A stretch of 64,000 nt of DNA from Stutzerimonas nosocomialis (GCF_005876855.1 NZ_QLAE01000022.1:1-64000), one strand, 5' to 3'. Counted from the first letter of the stretch, positions 36,198-45,737 are shown. Program-made: numbers and translations. The notes: generated from the sequence alone by a model not told the origin.

Positions 36198-37223
36198 ATG
36201 ACGACCGACTCCATGACCCCAGACACCCACGATCCCCGTGCGCCGCTGCCCAAGGGCGACGATGCCGAGCAGGCCGACGTCGACTGCCTGATCGTCGGCG
36301 GCGGCCCGGCGGGCCTGACGGCGGCGATCTACCTGGCACGCTTCAAGCGCTCGTGCCTGGTCATCGACTCGCGCGACAGCCGCGCCGCGCTGATTCCCAC
36401 CAGCCACAATTACCCCGGCTTTCCGCCGGGGATCGCCGGCCCTTCGCTGCTGGAAAAGCTCCGCCAGCAGGCCGATTGCTATGGCGCGCGCGTCGAGTAC
36501 GGCACGGTCGACGACATCCAGCCGCACATCCTCGGTTTTCTGGTGCGCTACGGCGACCGCCAGTGCATCGCGCGCCGGGTGATCATCGCCAGCGGCATCA
36601 AGGATGCCCTGCCCGAACTGCCCAATGCCCGTGAAGCGATCGCCGCCGGCGCCCTGCGCCTGTGCGCGATCTGCGACGGCTACGAGGTCGACGGCGACAA
36701 CGTCGCGGTCTATGGCGAGGCGGAAAACGCCATCCGCCACGCGGTGTTCCTGCGCACCTTCACCGACCGGGTCACGGTGGTGGTCCACGGCGAGCCCGCC
36801 GCTTGCGACGAAGCCATGGCCCTGGCCGAGCACTACGACATCCGCTTCATCGGCGAATGCGTGCGCGCGCTGCGTTACCACGAGGGCGAAGGCATCGAAC
36901 TGGTCACCGAAAGCGGCGCGGTGCACCACTTCGACATCATCTACCCCAGCCTCGGCGCCCGCGCCCGTTCCGACGTCGCGCTGCGCCTGGGCGCCGAATG
37001 CGACGACTGCGGCGCGCTGGTGGTCGACGAGCACCAGCAGACCAGCGTGCGCGGGCTCTACGCGGCAGGCGACGTGGTCACCGGCCTCAAGCAGATGAGC
37101 GTCGCCATCGGCCATGCCGCGCAGGCCGCGACAGCCGTGCACAACAGCCTGGAGTCCAACCCCTGGAAGCGCAGCGAACCGCCACCCCAGCCCGAAACGC
37201 AACCGGCGCAGGCCGCGCACTGA
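36198..37223 (+). CDS. Thioredoxin-reductase-like FAD oxidoreductase with CxxC
   Basis: 341 aa. FAD motif [13 protein letters not shown] at 31-43, redox pair CAIC at 156-159 in the same place as the TrxB CATC, and the C-terminal [25 protein letters not shown] motif. The second nucleotide-binding motif, GGGxSA in TrxB, reads GEAENA (about 173-178), so NADPH binding by the usual loop is doubtful. N-terminal 25 residues are extra, and the last 20 are Pro/Gln-rich. It could accept electrons differently, as in ferredoxin- or flavin-linked relatives. Separate from phhC by 112 bp. Ends at a strong terminator. Confidence 0.8.
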   Translation: MTTDSMTPDTHDPRAPLPKGDDAEQADVDCLIVGGGPAGLTAAIYLARFKRSCLVIDSRDSRAALIPTSHNYPGFPPGIAGPSLLEKLRQQADCYGARVEYGTVDDIQPHILGFLVRYGDRQCIARRVIIASGIKDALPELPNAREAIAAGALRLCAICDGYEVDGDNVAVYGEAENAIRHAVFLRTFTDRVTVVVHGEPAACDEAMALAEHYDIRFIGECVRALRYHEGEGIELVTESGAVHHFDIIYPSLGARARSDVALRLGAECDDCGALVVDEHQQTSVRGLYAAGDVVTGLKQMSVAIGHAAQAATAVHNSLESNPWKRSEPPPQPETQPAQAAH

Positions 37224-37238
37224 CAGGCGAATACGAAA

Positions 37239-37265
37239 AAAGGCGCCCGAGGGCGCCTTTCTTTT
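37239..37265. terminator. Bidirectional intrinsic terminator
   Basis: AAAGGCGCC (37239-37247) pairs with GGCGCCTTT (37252-37260) around CGAG, with T-rich DNA on both sides (CTTTTTC after it; AAAAAA before it). It serves the reductase gene and the convergent chemoreceptor gene. Confidence 0.9.
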
Positions 37266-37280
37266 TCAGAGGGAGCGGGA

Positions 37281-39170
37281 TCAGATCCGGAAGCTGCCCA
37301 CCAGCTGCGACAGCCGTGCGGCCTGCTGCTGCAGGTCGGCGCAGGCATTCAGGGTCGATTGCAGGTTGTGCACCCCTTCCTGGTTCAGCGTGTTGATTTC
37401 GGTGATGTCCATGTTCAGCGTCTCGATCACCGCGGTCTGCTCCTCGGTGGCCGCGGCGACCGACTGGTTCATCGCGTCGATCTCGCCGATGCTCTGGGTC
37501 ACGCTGCCCAGACGCTCGCCGGCACGGTCGGCGATGGCGACGCTCGATTCGCTCTGGCGCTGGCTCTCGGTCATGGTGCCGACCGACGCCTGGGCGCCAG
37601 CCTGCAGCTCCTCGATCATCAGGTTCACTTCCTGCGCCGAGGACTGGGTGCGATGCGCCAGGTTGCGCACCTCGTCGGCCACCACCGCGAACCCGCGTCC
37701 GGCTTCCCCGGCGCGCGCCGCTTCGATGGCGGCGTTGAGCGCCAGCAGGTTGGTCTGCTCGGAGATGCCCTTGATCACCTCGAGGATGTGCCCGATGTTC
37801 ACCGTCTTGCTGTTGAGCGCCTCGATCTGGGTGCACGACTCGCTGATCTTGCCCGACAGCTGCTTCATCGCCTGAATGTTCTGCTCCACCACGTGACGGC
37901 CGTCCTCGGCCTGCAGCCGCGCGCCGGAGGCCTGCTGCGAGGCGTCGGCGGCGTTGCGCGCGATCTCCTGCGCGGCGGCGCCGAGCTGGTTGATCGCCGC
38001 GGCCACGCTGTTGGTGCGGCTGGCCTGCTCGTCGGAGTTGAGCATCGACGAGTTGGACGCGGCGAGCACGCGCTGGGCGACTTCGTTGACCAGGGACGTG
38101 GTCGAGGCCACCTCGCGGATCGAGCCGTGAATACGCTCGACGAACTGGTTGAAGGCCGTGGCCAGCTCGCCGAACTCGTCGCGCGACTGCACCTCTAGGC
38201 GCCGCGTCAGGTCACCTTCGCCCTGGGCGATGTTCTGCATGGCGCGGCCCATGTCGTGGACCGGGCGCATCAGCACGCGAATCAGCATGCCCAGCAACAG
38301 CAGGATGAACGCCACCGCGACCAGGGTGGCCACCACCGCCGAGGCGCGGAAGCTCGACAGCATCGAATAGGCCTTGGCCTTGTCCACCGAGACGCCGAGG
38401 TACCAGTCCACCGAGGGCAGGCCCGGGACCTTGGTGAAGGTCAGGATTCGCGTCTGTCCGTCCAGCTGCGCTTCGCTGAAGGCGTTGCCGAGCGCCGGCG
38501 TGTTCTGCGGGTAGATGTCCCTGAGCGTCTTCATCACGAAGCGCTTGTCCGGGTGGACCAGCACCTTGCCGTCGCCGCTGACCAGGAAGGCATAGCCCAT
38601 GCCGTCGAAATCCAGCGCGTTGATGATGCCGACCAGGGACTGCAGGCTCAGGTCGCCGCCCACCACGCCGAGCAGCTGGCTGCCCTGGCGTGCCGGCGTC
38701 GCGGCGGTGATGATCAGCTCGTTGGTGGCCGCATCCAGATAGGGCTCGGTGAGCGTGGTGCTGCCGGCGCGCACCGCGTCCTGGTACCAGGGTCGCTGGC
38801 GCGGGTCGTAACCGGCGGGCAGTTCGAAGCGCGGGTGCACGACGAACTCGCCGTCGTTGCGCCCCAGGTAGCTGAAGGCGAAGGTCGAGCTCAGCGCCGG
38901 CTGCTTCATCAGCGCCTCGACGGCCGGGGTCGAGCTGTTGCCGGCCAGCGTCTGGGCGGTGCTTTCGAGCAGCAGCAGGCGCCCGGACAGCCAGTTCTCG
39001 ATGTTGTGGGCGGTCACGTCGCCCATTTCCCGCAGGTAGTTTTCGAGGTCGTCGCGGATCGCGTTGCGCTGCAGGTAATCGTTGTAGAGGGTGAACAGCG
39101 AAAAGGCGGCGATCACCACCGCAGACGCGGCGAGGAGAATCTTGTGGCTGAACGTGAGGTTCTTCGACAT
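37281..39170 (-). CDS. Methyl-accepting chemotaxis protein with amino-acid-type dCache_1 domain
   Basis: 629 aa. TM1 at about 10-30, a periplasmic dCache_1 domain (about 35-270), TM2 near 275-300, HAMP (about 300-355) and a cytoplasmic signalling domain whose hairpin tip reads [21 protein letters not shown]. The distal ligand region has the amino-acid-binding pattern: RPWYQDA, then TEPYLDA and the Asp in GGDLS, as in PctA-like receptors. Likely senses amino acids and directs movement to them. Start 39170 precedes the first helix; its SD is weak and an earlier start is possible. Fits its place among amino-acid catabolic genes. Confidence 0.9.
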   Translation of the reverse strand: MSKNLTFSHKILLAASAVVIAAFSLFTLYNDYLQRNAIRDDLENYLREMGDVTAHNIENWLSGRLLLLESTAQTLAGNSSTPAVEALMKQPALSSTFAFSYLGRNDGEFVVHPRFELPAGYDPRQRPWYQDAVRAGSTTLTEPYLDAATNELIITAATPARQGSQLLGVVGGDLSLQSLVGIINALDFDGMGYAFLVSGDGKVLVHPDKRFVMKTLRDIYPQNTPALGNAFSEAQLDGQTRILTFTKVPGLPSVDWYLGVSVDKAKAYSMLSSFRASAVVATLVAVAFILLLLGMLIRVLMRPVHDMGRAMQNIAQGEGDLTRRLEVQSRDEFGELATAFNQFVERIHGSIREVASTTSLVNEVAQRVLAASNSSMLNSDEQASRTNSVAAAINQLGAAAQEIARNAADASQQASGARLQAEDGRHVVEQNIQAMKQLSGKISESCTQIEALNSKTVNIGHILEVIKGISEQTNLLALNAAIEAARAGEAGRGFAVVADEVRNLAHRTQSSAQEVNLMIEELQAGAQASVGTMTESQRQSESSVAIADRAGERLGSVTQSIGEIDAMNQSVAAATEEQTAVIETLNMDITEINTLNQEGVHNLQSTLNACADLQQQAARLSQLVGSFRI

Positions 39171-39479
39171 GGCGATACCCGGACGGTCTGAAGGTGCCAT
39201 CCCTGGCCGAAGCAGCCGTCTTGGCCTGTAATGCGTATCGGCTGTGACGCAGTTCACTTTAACCGAGCCAAGCGCTCGGTCTTCGCCCGTGCCGGCGGCG
39301 TAGAACCCGCGTGGCAGCAGGGCCGCAGCGGTTTTCAGCGGCGTCGACCTGAAAGACCGGCGCGCGCATCCGACGGACGGTTCGCCGCTGGGGCGAGGCG
39401 CTACCCGGGGGGTGGGGAGGAAGTGGGCAGGCCCGCTGCTCCTCTCCCGAAGACGAGAGGAGCAGCGAGGGGACGGCGT
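39171..39479. other. 309-bp gap upstream of the chemoreceptor
   Basis: It holds the chemoreceptor control region and, near the NSS transporter end, a perfect 13-bp inverted repeat (39434-39467). No coding region is supported. Confidence 0.6.
39434..39467 (-). terminator. Strong hairpin after the NSS transporter gene
   Basis: CGCTGCTCCTCTC (39434-39446) and GAGAGGAGCAGCG (39455-39467), a perfect 13-bp stem with 8-base loop, 13 bp past the transporter stop on its strand. No T-run, so it would be a rho-type or RNA-stabilising end rather than an intrinsic terminator. Confidence 0.5.
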
Positions 39480-40940
39480 CTAGCGCCCTGCCAGGGCCGG
39501 CATCACGCGGGGGCGCAGGCCTTCGCCAAGGACGGTCAGCAGGCCGATGGCGCCCGCGATCCAGTACCAGCGTTGCAGCGGATCGAAGCCCAGCCAGCCG
39601 AGGGCGTGGAGGAATACCATCAGGATCAGCACCGGGCAGACGTAACGCACCATGAACAGCCAGAGCGCATACCCCAGCGGCGGCAGGTCCAACTCGTCAC
39701 GCATGATTTCGCAGCGCAGCGCGTAACCGGCGAAGACCACGATGAAGATCCCGCCCAGCGGCATCATCCAGCGCGAGGTGAGGTAATCGAGCCAGTCGAA
39801 GAAATTCTTGCCCAGCGGCGTCCAGCCAGCCATCAGGTTGAACGAGAGCATCGCCAGCATGCTGATGATCAGCAGTACCGTGCCCGCGCCGATGGCCGCC
39901 TTGAAACGGCTGATGCCGTGCTTCTCGTTCAGGTAGGCCACGGTCGCCTCGATCATCGAGATGGCCGAGGTCAGCGCGGCGATGGACACCATCGCGAAGA
40001 ACAGCACGCCGAAGGCGGTACCGAACGGCATCTGCTGGAAGGCCAACGGCAAGCTCATGAAGATGAGACCCGGCCCGGCGGTCGGGTCCATGCCATTGGC
40101 GAAGATGATCGGGAAAATGGCGAGCCCCGCCAGCAGTGCCACGCAGGTATCGGCGATCGCGACCATGAAGGTGGTGCGGGCGATCGACTGGCCATCGGGG
40201 ATGTAGGAGCCGTACGTGAGGATCGCCCCGGAGGCCAGGCTGAGGGTGAAGAAGGCATGGCCGAGCGCCGCCAGCAGGGCCTCGCCGGTGAGCTTGGAGG
40301 TGTCGAAGCTGAACAGGAAGGCGAAGCCCTCATCGAAACCACCGCTGGTGAACGCGTAGCCGACGAGGACCACCAGCATGACCGCCAGGCCCGGCATCAT
40401 CCAGCGCACCGCCCGCTCGATGCCCGCCTGAACGCCCTTGGCCACGATCCACAGCGTCAGCAAGGCGACCAGGACACTCCAGCTCCCGAGCTGCCAGGGG
40501 TTGGCGTTGTGCGCCTCGAACACCTGCGCCAGGCCCTCGACCGACGTGGCGGCAAGCGAGCCGTCGAGCATCTTCACCGTGTAGGCGAAGGCCCAGCCCG
40601 CAACCACGACATAAAAGCAGAGGATCAGGAAGCCCGCCATCATGGCCATGCCGCCCACGCCCTTCCACAGCGGGTTGCCGCCGTTCTCGCGAACGGCACG
40701 GCCGATGGCGTCGATGGGGCTGCCGCGACCACGCCGGCCGATGGCGATCTCGGTCATCATCACCGGAATGCCGATGGCCAGGATGCACGCCAGGTACATC
40801 AGCACGAAGGCGCCGCCGCCGTACTCGCCGGTGATGTAGGGGAATTTCCAGATATTGCCCAGGCCAACGGCCGAGCCGGTTGCCGCGAGGATGAAACCCC
40901 AGCGGGAGAGCCAGAGGTTCTTGGGTTTTTCACGAGTCAT
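39480..40940 (-). CDS. Sodium-dependent amino-acid symporter (NSS/SNF family)
   Basis: 486 aa with about 11-12 transmembrane helices. TM1 contains GSAVGLGNIWKFPY, the unwound Na+/substrate site of NSS (LeuT-like) transporters. Imports an amino acid with Na+. Between the phh and hpd-maiA genes, so aromatic or hydrophobic amino acids are likely substrates (inference). The leader carries AACAACAA at 40954-40961. Confidence 0.9.
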   Translation of the reverse strand: MTREKPKNLWLSRWGFILAATGSAVGLGNIWKFPYITGEYGGGAFVLMYLACILAIGIPVMMTEIAIGRRGRGSPIDAIGRAVRENGGNPLWKGVGGMAMMAGFLILCFYVVVAGWAFAYTVKMLDGSLAATSVEGLAQVFEAHNANPWQLGSWSVLVALLTLWIVAKGVQAGIERAVRWMMPGLAVMLVVLVGYAFTSGGFDEGFAFLFSFDTSKLTGEALLAALGHAFFTLSLASGAILTYGSYIPDGQSIARTTFMVAIADTCVALLAGLAIFPIIFANGMDPTAGPGLIFMSLPLAFQQMPFGTAFGVLFFAMVSIAALTSAISMIEATVAYLNEKHGISRFKAAIGAGTVLLIISMLAMLSFNLMAGWTPLGKNFFDWLDYLTSRWMMPLGGIFIVVFAGYALRCEIMRDELDLPPLGYALWLFMVRYVCPVLILMVFLHALGWLGFDPLQRWYWIAGAIGLLTVLGEGLRPRVMPALAGR

Positions 40941-40953
40941 GCGTCACCTGTTT

Positions 40954-40961
40954 TTGTTGTT
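40954..40961 (-). promoter_or_regulatory. A-rich AAnAAnAA motif before the NSS transporter
   Basis: AACAACAA within AAAACAACAAAAACAGG, 14 bases before the start codon and touching the ribosome site. Candidate Hfq/Crc site. Confidence 0.55.
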
Positions 40962-41059
40962 TTGGACGAAGCGTCAGAGCCCGCTGCGTATGCAGCGCAA
41001 GGAACAACAAAGTGGAGGCGCGGGATTCTACCGATCCGGTGGCAGATGCCCAGCCTCGA

Positions 41060-41716
41060 TTATGTTGCGTCGGGTTGCACCTCCGGAGCGGCCTGGGCGA
41101 AGGCATCGAGCGATTCGCAGCGCGCCGCCATCTCCAGCACCCGCGGGTAGCCCGACAGGTCGCAGTCGAAACGGCGGGCGTTGTAGACCTGCGGAACCAG
41201 GCAGGCTTCCAGATAACCGGGGCGATGGCCGAGCGACAGGCGCCCGTCGAAGTGCGCCAGCCCCTGTTCCACCGCGGCCAGCCCGACGCTCACCCAGTGC
41301 CGGTACCAGGCGTTCTTGGCCGAGTCATCGACACCGAGCGTAGCGCTCAGGTATTGCAGCACCCGCAGGTTGTTCAGCGGATGGAGGTCGCAGGCGATAT
41401 GCAGCGCCAGCGCCCTCACCTGGGCGCGGTCGGCCGGCTCGACCGGCAGCAGCGCCGGCACCGGAAACACCTCGTCGAGGTATTCCAGGATCGCCAGCGA
41501 CTGGGCGATGCGCACCTCGCCGGCACCGCTGTCGGTGTCGACCAGCAGCGGCACCAGGCCCTGGGGGTTGAGCGCGCAGTAGTCGGCGCTGCGCTGCTGG
41601 CCGCCGTCCTTGACCAGATGCACCGGCACCTGCCGGTACGCCAGCCCCTTCAGGTTGAGCGCGATCCGCACGCGGTAGGCCGCGCTGGAGCGCCAATAGG
41701 AATAGAGCGTCAGCAT
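41060..41716 (-). CDS. maiA: Maleylacetoacetate isomerase MaiA
   Basis: 218 aa zeta-class glutathione S-transferase. The N-terminal thioredoxin-like domain has the active-site SYWRSSAAYRVRI (Ser-Ser motif near 9-11), then NPQGLVPLL and the C-terminal helical domain with CDLHPLNNLRVL. Isomerises maleylacetoacetate to fumarylacetoacetate using glutathione. Last gene of the minus-strand tyrosine block (hpd, hmgA, fahA, maiA). A dispersed repeat lies in the gap before it. Confidence 0.95.
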   Translation of the reverse strand: MLTLYSYWRSSAAYRVRIALNLKGLAYRQVPVHLVKDGGQQRSADYCALNPQGLVPLLVDTDSGAGEVRIAQSLAILEYLDEVFPVPALLPVEPADRAQVRALALHIACDLHPLNNLRVLQYLSATLGVDDSAKNAWYRHWVSVGLAAVEQGLAHFDGRLSLGHRPGYLEACLVPQVYNARRFDCDLSGYPRVLEMAARCESLDAFAQAAPEVQPDAT

Positions 41717-41821
41717 CGAGTCAGAACTCCATTGGCAGGTCGCGGCCGTGCCCCGGGGAACCCGTGACGGCCCCGCAGGGATCGTCTCGCGTGGATACGG
41801 GGCCGGCCGTTCGGTGTCGGC

Positions 41822-41852
41822 ACGTGGATGTGAAGAGCGACATCCACCCTAC
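41822..41852. repeat. GTAGGGTGGA-family repeat at the fahA stop
   Basis: On the minus strand it reads GCGTAGGGTGGATGTCGC... and mirrors as ACATCCAC. Its TAG is the stop codon of fahA. Confidence 0.75.
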
Positions 41853-42832
41853 GCCTCGTACTTTTCCACCACCTGGTCGATCGCGCCGAAGATGCTCTGC
41901 CCGCCGGCCTCGAACATCTCGATGCGCACCCGGTCGCCGAACCGGAGAAAGGGCGTCCTGGCCTCGCCATGCTCCAGCACCTCGAGCATGCGCTGCTCGG
42001 CGAGGCAGGCGGAGCCCGCGCTGCGGTCGTAGTTCGAGACCGTGCCCGAGCCGATGATGGTGCCGGCGCCCAGCGCGCGCGTCTTGGCCGCGTGGGCGAT
42101 CAGCGTCGGGAAATCGAAGGTCATGTCGACGCCGGCGTTGGGCTGGCCGAACAGCGCGCCGTTGATGTGGGAAACCAGCGGCCGGTGGACCTTGCCGTCC
42201 TTCCAGCTGTCGCCGAGTTCGTCCGGCGTGACCGCGACGGGGGAGAAGCTCGACGACGGCTTGCTCTGGTAGAAGCCGAAGCCCTTGCCCAGTTCGCCCG
42301 GGATCAGGTTGCGCAGCGACACGTCGTTGACCAGCATCAGCAGCCGGATGTGCCCGGCGGCCTGGGCCGGCGTCGCGCCCATCGGCACGTCGTCGGTGAT
42401 GACCGCGATCTCGCCTTCCAGGTCGATGCCCCAGGCTTCGTCGGCCAGGCGGATCGGCGCCTGGGGCGGCAGGAAGGTATCGGCGCCGCCCTGGTACATC
42501 AGCGGGTCGTGCCAGAAGCTTTCCGGCATCTCGGCACCGCGCGCCTTGCGCACCAGCTCGACGTGGTTGACGTAGGCGCTGCCGTCGGCCCAGTGATAGG
42601 CGCGCGGCAGCGGGCTGTGGCACGCCGCCTGGTCGAAGGGGAAGGCGGCGCTTTCCAGACCGTCGTTCAGGTGCTGGTAGACCGCCTCCAGCCGCGGCCG
42701 CGCATGGGCCCAGTCATCCAGCGCCGCCTGCAGGGTCGCGGCGATCGCCGGAACCTTCACCGCACAGGTGAGATCCCGCGAAACCACCACCAGCACACCG
42801 TCACGGCCTTGATTCAGAGATGCGAGTTTCAT
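41849..42832 (-). CDS. fahA: Fumarylacetoacetate hydrolase
   Basis: 327 aa of the FAH superfamily. Metal ligands lie in the conserved DLEGEIAVITDDV region (about 137-149), with GAGTIIGSGTVSN near 275. Splits fumarylacetoacetate to fumarate and acetoacetate. Start 42832 after AAGGATC. The stop is within a dispersed repeat (GAG GCG TAG then GGTGGATG), matching the situation at phhA. Gap of 171 bp from the upstream dioxygenase, holding another repeat. Confidence 0.95.
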   Translation of the reverse strand: MKLASLNQGRDGVLVVVSRDLTCAVKVPAIAATLQAALDDWAHARPRLEAVYQHLNDGLESAAFPFDQAACHSPLPRAYHWADGSAYVNHVELVRKARGAEMPESFWHDPLMYQGGADTFLPPQAPIRLADEAWGIDLEGEIAVITDDVPMGATPAQAAGHIRLLMLVNDVSLRNLIPGELGKGFGFYQSKPSSSFSPVAVTPDELGDSWKDGKVHRPLVSHINGALFGQPNAGVDMTFDFPTLIAHAAKTRALGAGTIIGSGTVSNYDRSAGSACLAEQRMLEVLEHGEARTPFLRFGDRVRIEMFEAGGQSIFGAIDQVVEKYEA

Positions 42833-43003
42833 CGTAGATCCTTGTGAATTTTCATAGAGCTAAAGCCAGCCCCTGCGACGACCCGGCGGGGCATCGCAAA
42901 GGCGCACATCCATACGTGGTCGAGACCAAACGCACCGTGGGAACGGTCTCGACCGCGAAAGGCTCCCCGCCACCCGCCAGACATCCAAACGAGCCGACCA
43001 CCC
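42833..43003. repeat. GGTC-GAGACC family repeat between hmgA and fahA
   Basis: TGGTCGAGACC (about 42918-42928) and GGTCTCGACCGCGAAAGG (about 42945-42962) form an imperfect inverted pair of the second repeat family. Nothing else is seen in this 171-bp gap except the fahA ribosome site. Confidence 0.6.
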
Positions 43004-44140
43004 TCACCCCTTGCCCGGCGACTGCCAGGACTTCACATAGCCGGGCACGTCCACCGCCGCGACGGCCTCGCCAATCTCCAGCGCGCGGCGGGTGTCGATC
43101 ATCACCGCCACCTCGTCGGCGAAGGTCGCCGGGTCTTCCTGGCTCTTCTTCAGCGCCTTCGGGTGCGGGCCGTGGGGGAAACCGCAGGGGTGAAAGGTGA
43201 CCATGCCCTTCTCGATGTTGTCCCGGCTGAAGAAGTTGCCCCGGTGATAGAACAGCACCTCGTCGTAGTCGTCGTTGTTGTGGAAGAACGGAACCTTCAG
43301 CGCGCCGGGGTCGGACTCCACCGGGCGCGGCGTGAAGGTGCAGACCACGAACCCATTGGCGACGAAGGTGGTGTGGGCCGACGGCGGCAGGTGGTAGCGA
43401 TGGCTCACCAGCGGCCGGATGTCGCGCCAGTTGAGCTGCACCACGGTGTTGTCGCCGTGCCAGCCGACCACGTCCAGCGGGTTGTACGGGTAGGTCACGG
43501 TAGTGATCCGGTTGCGCCGCTTGATGCGGATCTGCCAGGTGTTCTCGTCCTGCTGCGCGCGGAAGGCGTCGTCGAGCTTAGGATGATCGAGCACCGCCGC
43601 GTCGAAGATCGCGTGGGGGCCGAGCAGCCCCTTGTCGGGCAGCTGGTAGGCGCCGTCGCTGTTCTCGATCAAGAGCATGAACACCGGCTCGCTCGCCTCG
43701 ATACGCCAGGCGGTGCCGCGCGGCACCACCAGGTAGTCACCGTCGCGAAAGCTCAGGTGGCCGAAGTCGCAATAGAACTCGCCGGCGCCCTCGTGGATGA
43801 ACAGCAGGTCGTCGCCGTCGGAGTTGCGCACCAGATGGCGCATGGCGCCGTTGGTCTTCCACAGGCGCAGCTTCAGGTCGGCGTTGTGCAGCGCCAGCGG
43901 CGCCTCGAACGGACAATCGTGCTCGCTGGGTATGCGGTTGAAGTCGAAGGCGTGCGGCCGCAGCGGGCCGTCCCAGTCGATCCAGCCGGTCGGCGGATGC
44001 TTGTGATGCAGGTGGGCCGCGGGCCCGAAGAAGCCCTCGCGGCCCATTTCACGCTCGTAGGTGCCCTGCGGAAAGTCGCAGTGCGCCTGGCGCGAACACT
44101 CACCCTCGCGGAGGGGGAAACTGATCCATTTGCGGCTCAT
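43004..44140 (-). CDS. hmgA: Homogentisate 1,2-dioxygenase, short form
   Basis: 378 aa, about 55 shorter than the usual Pseudomonas HmgA and with a different N-terminus (MSRKWISFPLREGECSRQ). The iron-site region is recognisable: FFHNNDDYDEVLFYHRG supplies the Glu, and FHPCGFPHGPHP supplies His ligands. Opens homogentisate to maleylacetoacetate. Start 44140 after AGGAGAGCC. Its position between hpd and fahA supports the assignment. It looks like the alternative HGD lineage seen in some other gamma-proteobacteria (inference). Confidence 0.85.
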   Translation of the reverse strand: MSRKWISFPLREGECSRQAHCDFPQGTYEREMGREGFFGPAAHLHHKHPPTGWIDWDGPLRPHAFDFNRIPSEHDCPFEAPLALHNADLKLRLWKTNGAMRHLVRNSDGDDLLFIHEGAGEFYCDFGHLSFRDGDYLVVPRGTAWRIEASEPVFMLLIENSDGAYQLPDKGLLGPHAIFDAAVLDHPKLDDAFRAQQDENTWQIRIKRRNRITTVTYPYNPLDVVGWHGDNTVVQLNWRDIRPLVSHRYHLPPSAHTTFVANGFVVCTFTPRPVESDPGALKVPFFHNNDDYDEVLFYHRGNFFSRDNIEKGMVTFHPCGFPHGPHPKALKKSQEDPATFADEVAVMIDTRRALEIGEAVAAVDVPGYVKSWQSPGKG

Positions 44141-44184
44141 GTGGCTCTCCTCGTGATACCGCGTCATCTCGGGGCCGGTCACGC

Positions 44185-44352
44185 GTGGATGTGCTGCGCG
44201 ACATCCACCCTACGTACCTCCAACCCCCGAACCTGCGTAGGGTGGAAGACGGCGAAGCCTCTTCCACGCGTGTGTCCCCACGCGCCGTGTTGGCCGCCAA
44301 GCGCGTGGATGTGCTTCGCGACATCCACCCTACGTGACATCCACCCTACGTG
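44185..44352. repeat. Cluster of GTAGGGTGGA-family repeats between hpd and hmgA
   Basis: Three copies: 44185-44213 (GTGGATGT...ACATCCACCCTAC), 44237-44270 (GTAGGGTGGAAG...CTTCCACGCG) and 44305-44333 (GTGGATGT...ACATCCACCCTAC). After these, ACATCCACCCTACGTG is directly duplicated (44321-44352). They fill the 229-bp gap; no other signal is seen. Confidence 0.8.
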
Positions 44353-44369
44353 ACCTCGACCCTTACGGC

Positions 44370-45455
44370 TTACTCGTCCGCCTTGATCACGCCGCGGCGC
44401 ACCTGGTCTTCCTCGATGGATTCGAACAGGGCCTTGAAGTTGCCCTCGCCGAAGCCCTGGTTGCCCTTGCGCTGGATGATTTCGAAGAAGATCGGGCCGA
44501 TGACCGTGTTGGTGAAGATCTGCAGCAGGATGCCGTCATCGCCCGGCGCGCCATCGATCAGGAGGTTCAGCTCGCGCAGCACCTCGGTGGGCTCGCCATG
44601 GCCGGCCACGCGGGTGTCGACCTTCTCGTAGTAGGTGTCCGGGGTGCTCATGAACTCGACGCCGTTGGCGCGCAGCTGGCGCACGGTGGCGTAGATGTCG
44701 TCGGTGGCGAGGGCGATGTGCTGGATGCCCTCGCCGTGGTATTCGCGGATGAATTCCTCGATCTGCGACTTGTCGTCCGCCGACTCGTTGATAGGGATGC
44801 GGATCTTGCCGCAGGGCGCGGTCATGGCGCGGGAGAACAGGCCGGTGAGCTTGCCCTCGATGTCGAAGTAGCGAATCTCGCGGAAGTTGGCGATGCGCTC
44901 GTAGAAGCCGGACCAGACGTCCATCTGCCCGCGGCGCACGTTGTGGGTCAGGTGGTCGATGCACAGCAGGCCCACCGCGTTGTCGTTGGGCGAGCGGCCT
45001 TCGATGTATTCGAAGTCGACGTCGTAGATGCTCTTGTCGCCGTAGCGGTCGACGAGGTACAGCAGCGAGCCGCCGATCCCTTCCACGCAAGGGATGTTCA
45101 GCTCGCCGAAGTTGGCGTGGCTGCCGACCAGTTTGGCGCCCTGGGATTCGACATAGGCGGCGGCCTGGGCGGCGTTCTTCACCCGGAAGGCCATGGCGCA
45201 GGCGCTGGGGCCGTGCTTTTCGGCGAACTCATGGACATGGCCGGTGGGGCTGCCGTTGAGCACGATGTTGATGTCGTGCTGCTGGAACAGCCAGACCTCC
45301 TTGGAGCGGTGCTTGGCCGTCTCGGTGAAGCCCATCTGCTTGAACAGCGTGCGCAGCTGCTCGATGCCCTCGGCATTGGGCGCGGTGAATTCGACGAATT
45401 CGAAGCCGTCGGTTCCGATGGGGTTGTGCTGCTCGATCTTGTTCACGGCGTTCAT
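44370..45455 (-). CDS. hpd: 4-Hydroxyphenylpyruvate dioxygenase
   Basis: 361 aa. Two-domain VOC fold with the iron His residues in HVHEFAEKHGPSACAMAF and DHLTHNVRRG regions and the Glu near GPIFFEIIQRKGNQGFGEGNF. Converts 4-hydroxyphenylpyruvate from PhhC to homogentisate. First gene of the block hpd-hmgA-fahA-maiA. A weak sigma-54-like sequence lies upstream (45520-45534). Confidence 0.95.
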   Translation of the reverse strand: MNAVNKIEQHNPIGTDGFEFVEFTAPNAEGIEQLRTLFKQMGFTETAKHRSKEVWLFQQHDINIVLNGSPTGHVHEFAEKHGPSACAMAFRVKNAAQAAAYVESQGAKLVGSHANFGELNIPCVEGIGGSLLYLVDRYGDKSIYDVDFEYIEGRSPNDNAVGLLCIDHLTHNVRRGQMDVWSGFYERIANFREIRYFDIEGKLTGLFSRAMTAPCGKIRIPINESADDKSQIEEFIREYHGEGIQHIALATDDIYATVRQLRANGVEFMSTPDTYYEKVDTRVAGHGEPTEVLRELNLLIDGAPGDDGILLQIFTNTVIGPIFFEIIQRKGNQGFGEGNFKALFESIEEDQVRRGVIKADE

Positions 45456-45519
45456 CGCGCGCTCCTCTTGTCATTGTTCTGGGCCGCCGGCGCGGCGGGG
45501 ATACGTTCATCTGAGCCCA

Positions 45520-45534
45520 GCGGCACACGCGCCA
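45520..45534 (-). promoter_or_regulatory. Weak sigma-54-like promoter before hpd
   Basis: TGGCGC-N5-CCGC: -24 differs at one base from TGGCAC, -12 keeps only the GC. Spacing is correct and the start codon is 65 bp downstream. Low confidence in this GC-rich DNA. Confidence 0.25.
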
Positions 45535-45707
45535 CAAGCGGGCCGGGGGCGCCATTGGCAGCCCTGCCGCGCCCTGGCCTGTACAGTTTTCATGACAGCC
45601 TTGCGAGGTACCGATGACGGCACCATCCTGCCCGGCCGCGTGTAACGAAAAACTGACAGCGGGGTGCGGCATCCCGCCACGCCTGATCGCCAGGCGCACC
45701 GCCCAAC

Positions 45708-45737
45708 GTAGGGTGGATGTCGCGCAGCACATCCACC
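45708..45737. repeat. GTAGGGTGGAT-family repeat copy
   Basis: GTAGGGTGGATGT (45708-45720) with ACATCCACC (45729-45737), a short copy after the Leu dehydrogenase gene. Confidence 0.75.

Noticed and set aside
44185-44352. Transcription terminators between hpd and hmgA
   Set aside because: The hairpins belong to the dispersed repeat and have no T-runs. The genes stay in one pathway order, so termination is not supported.
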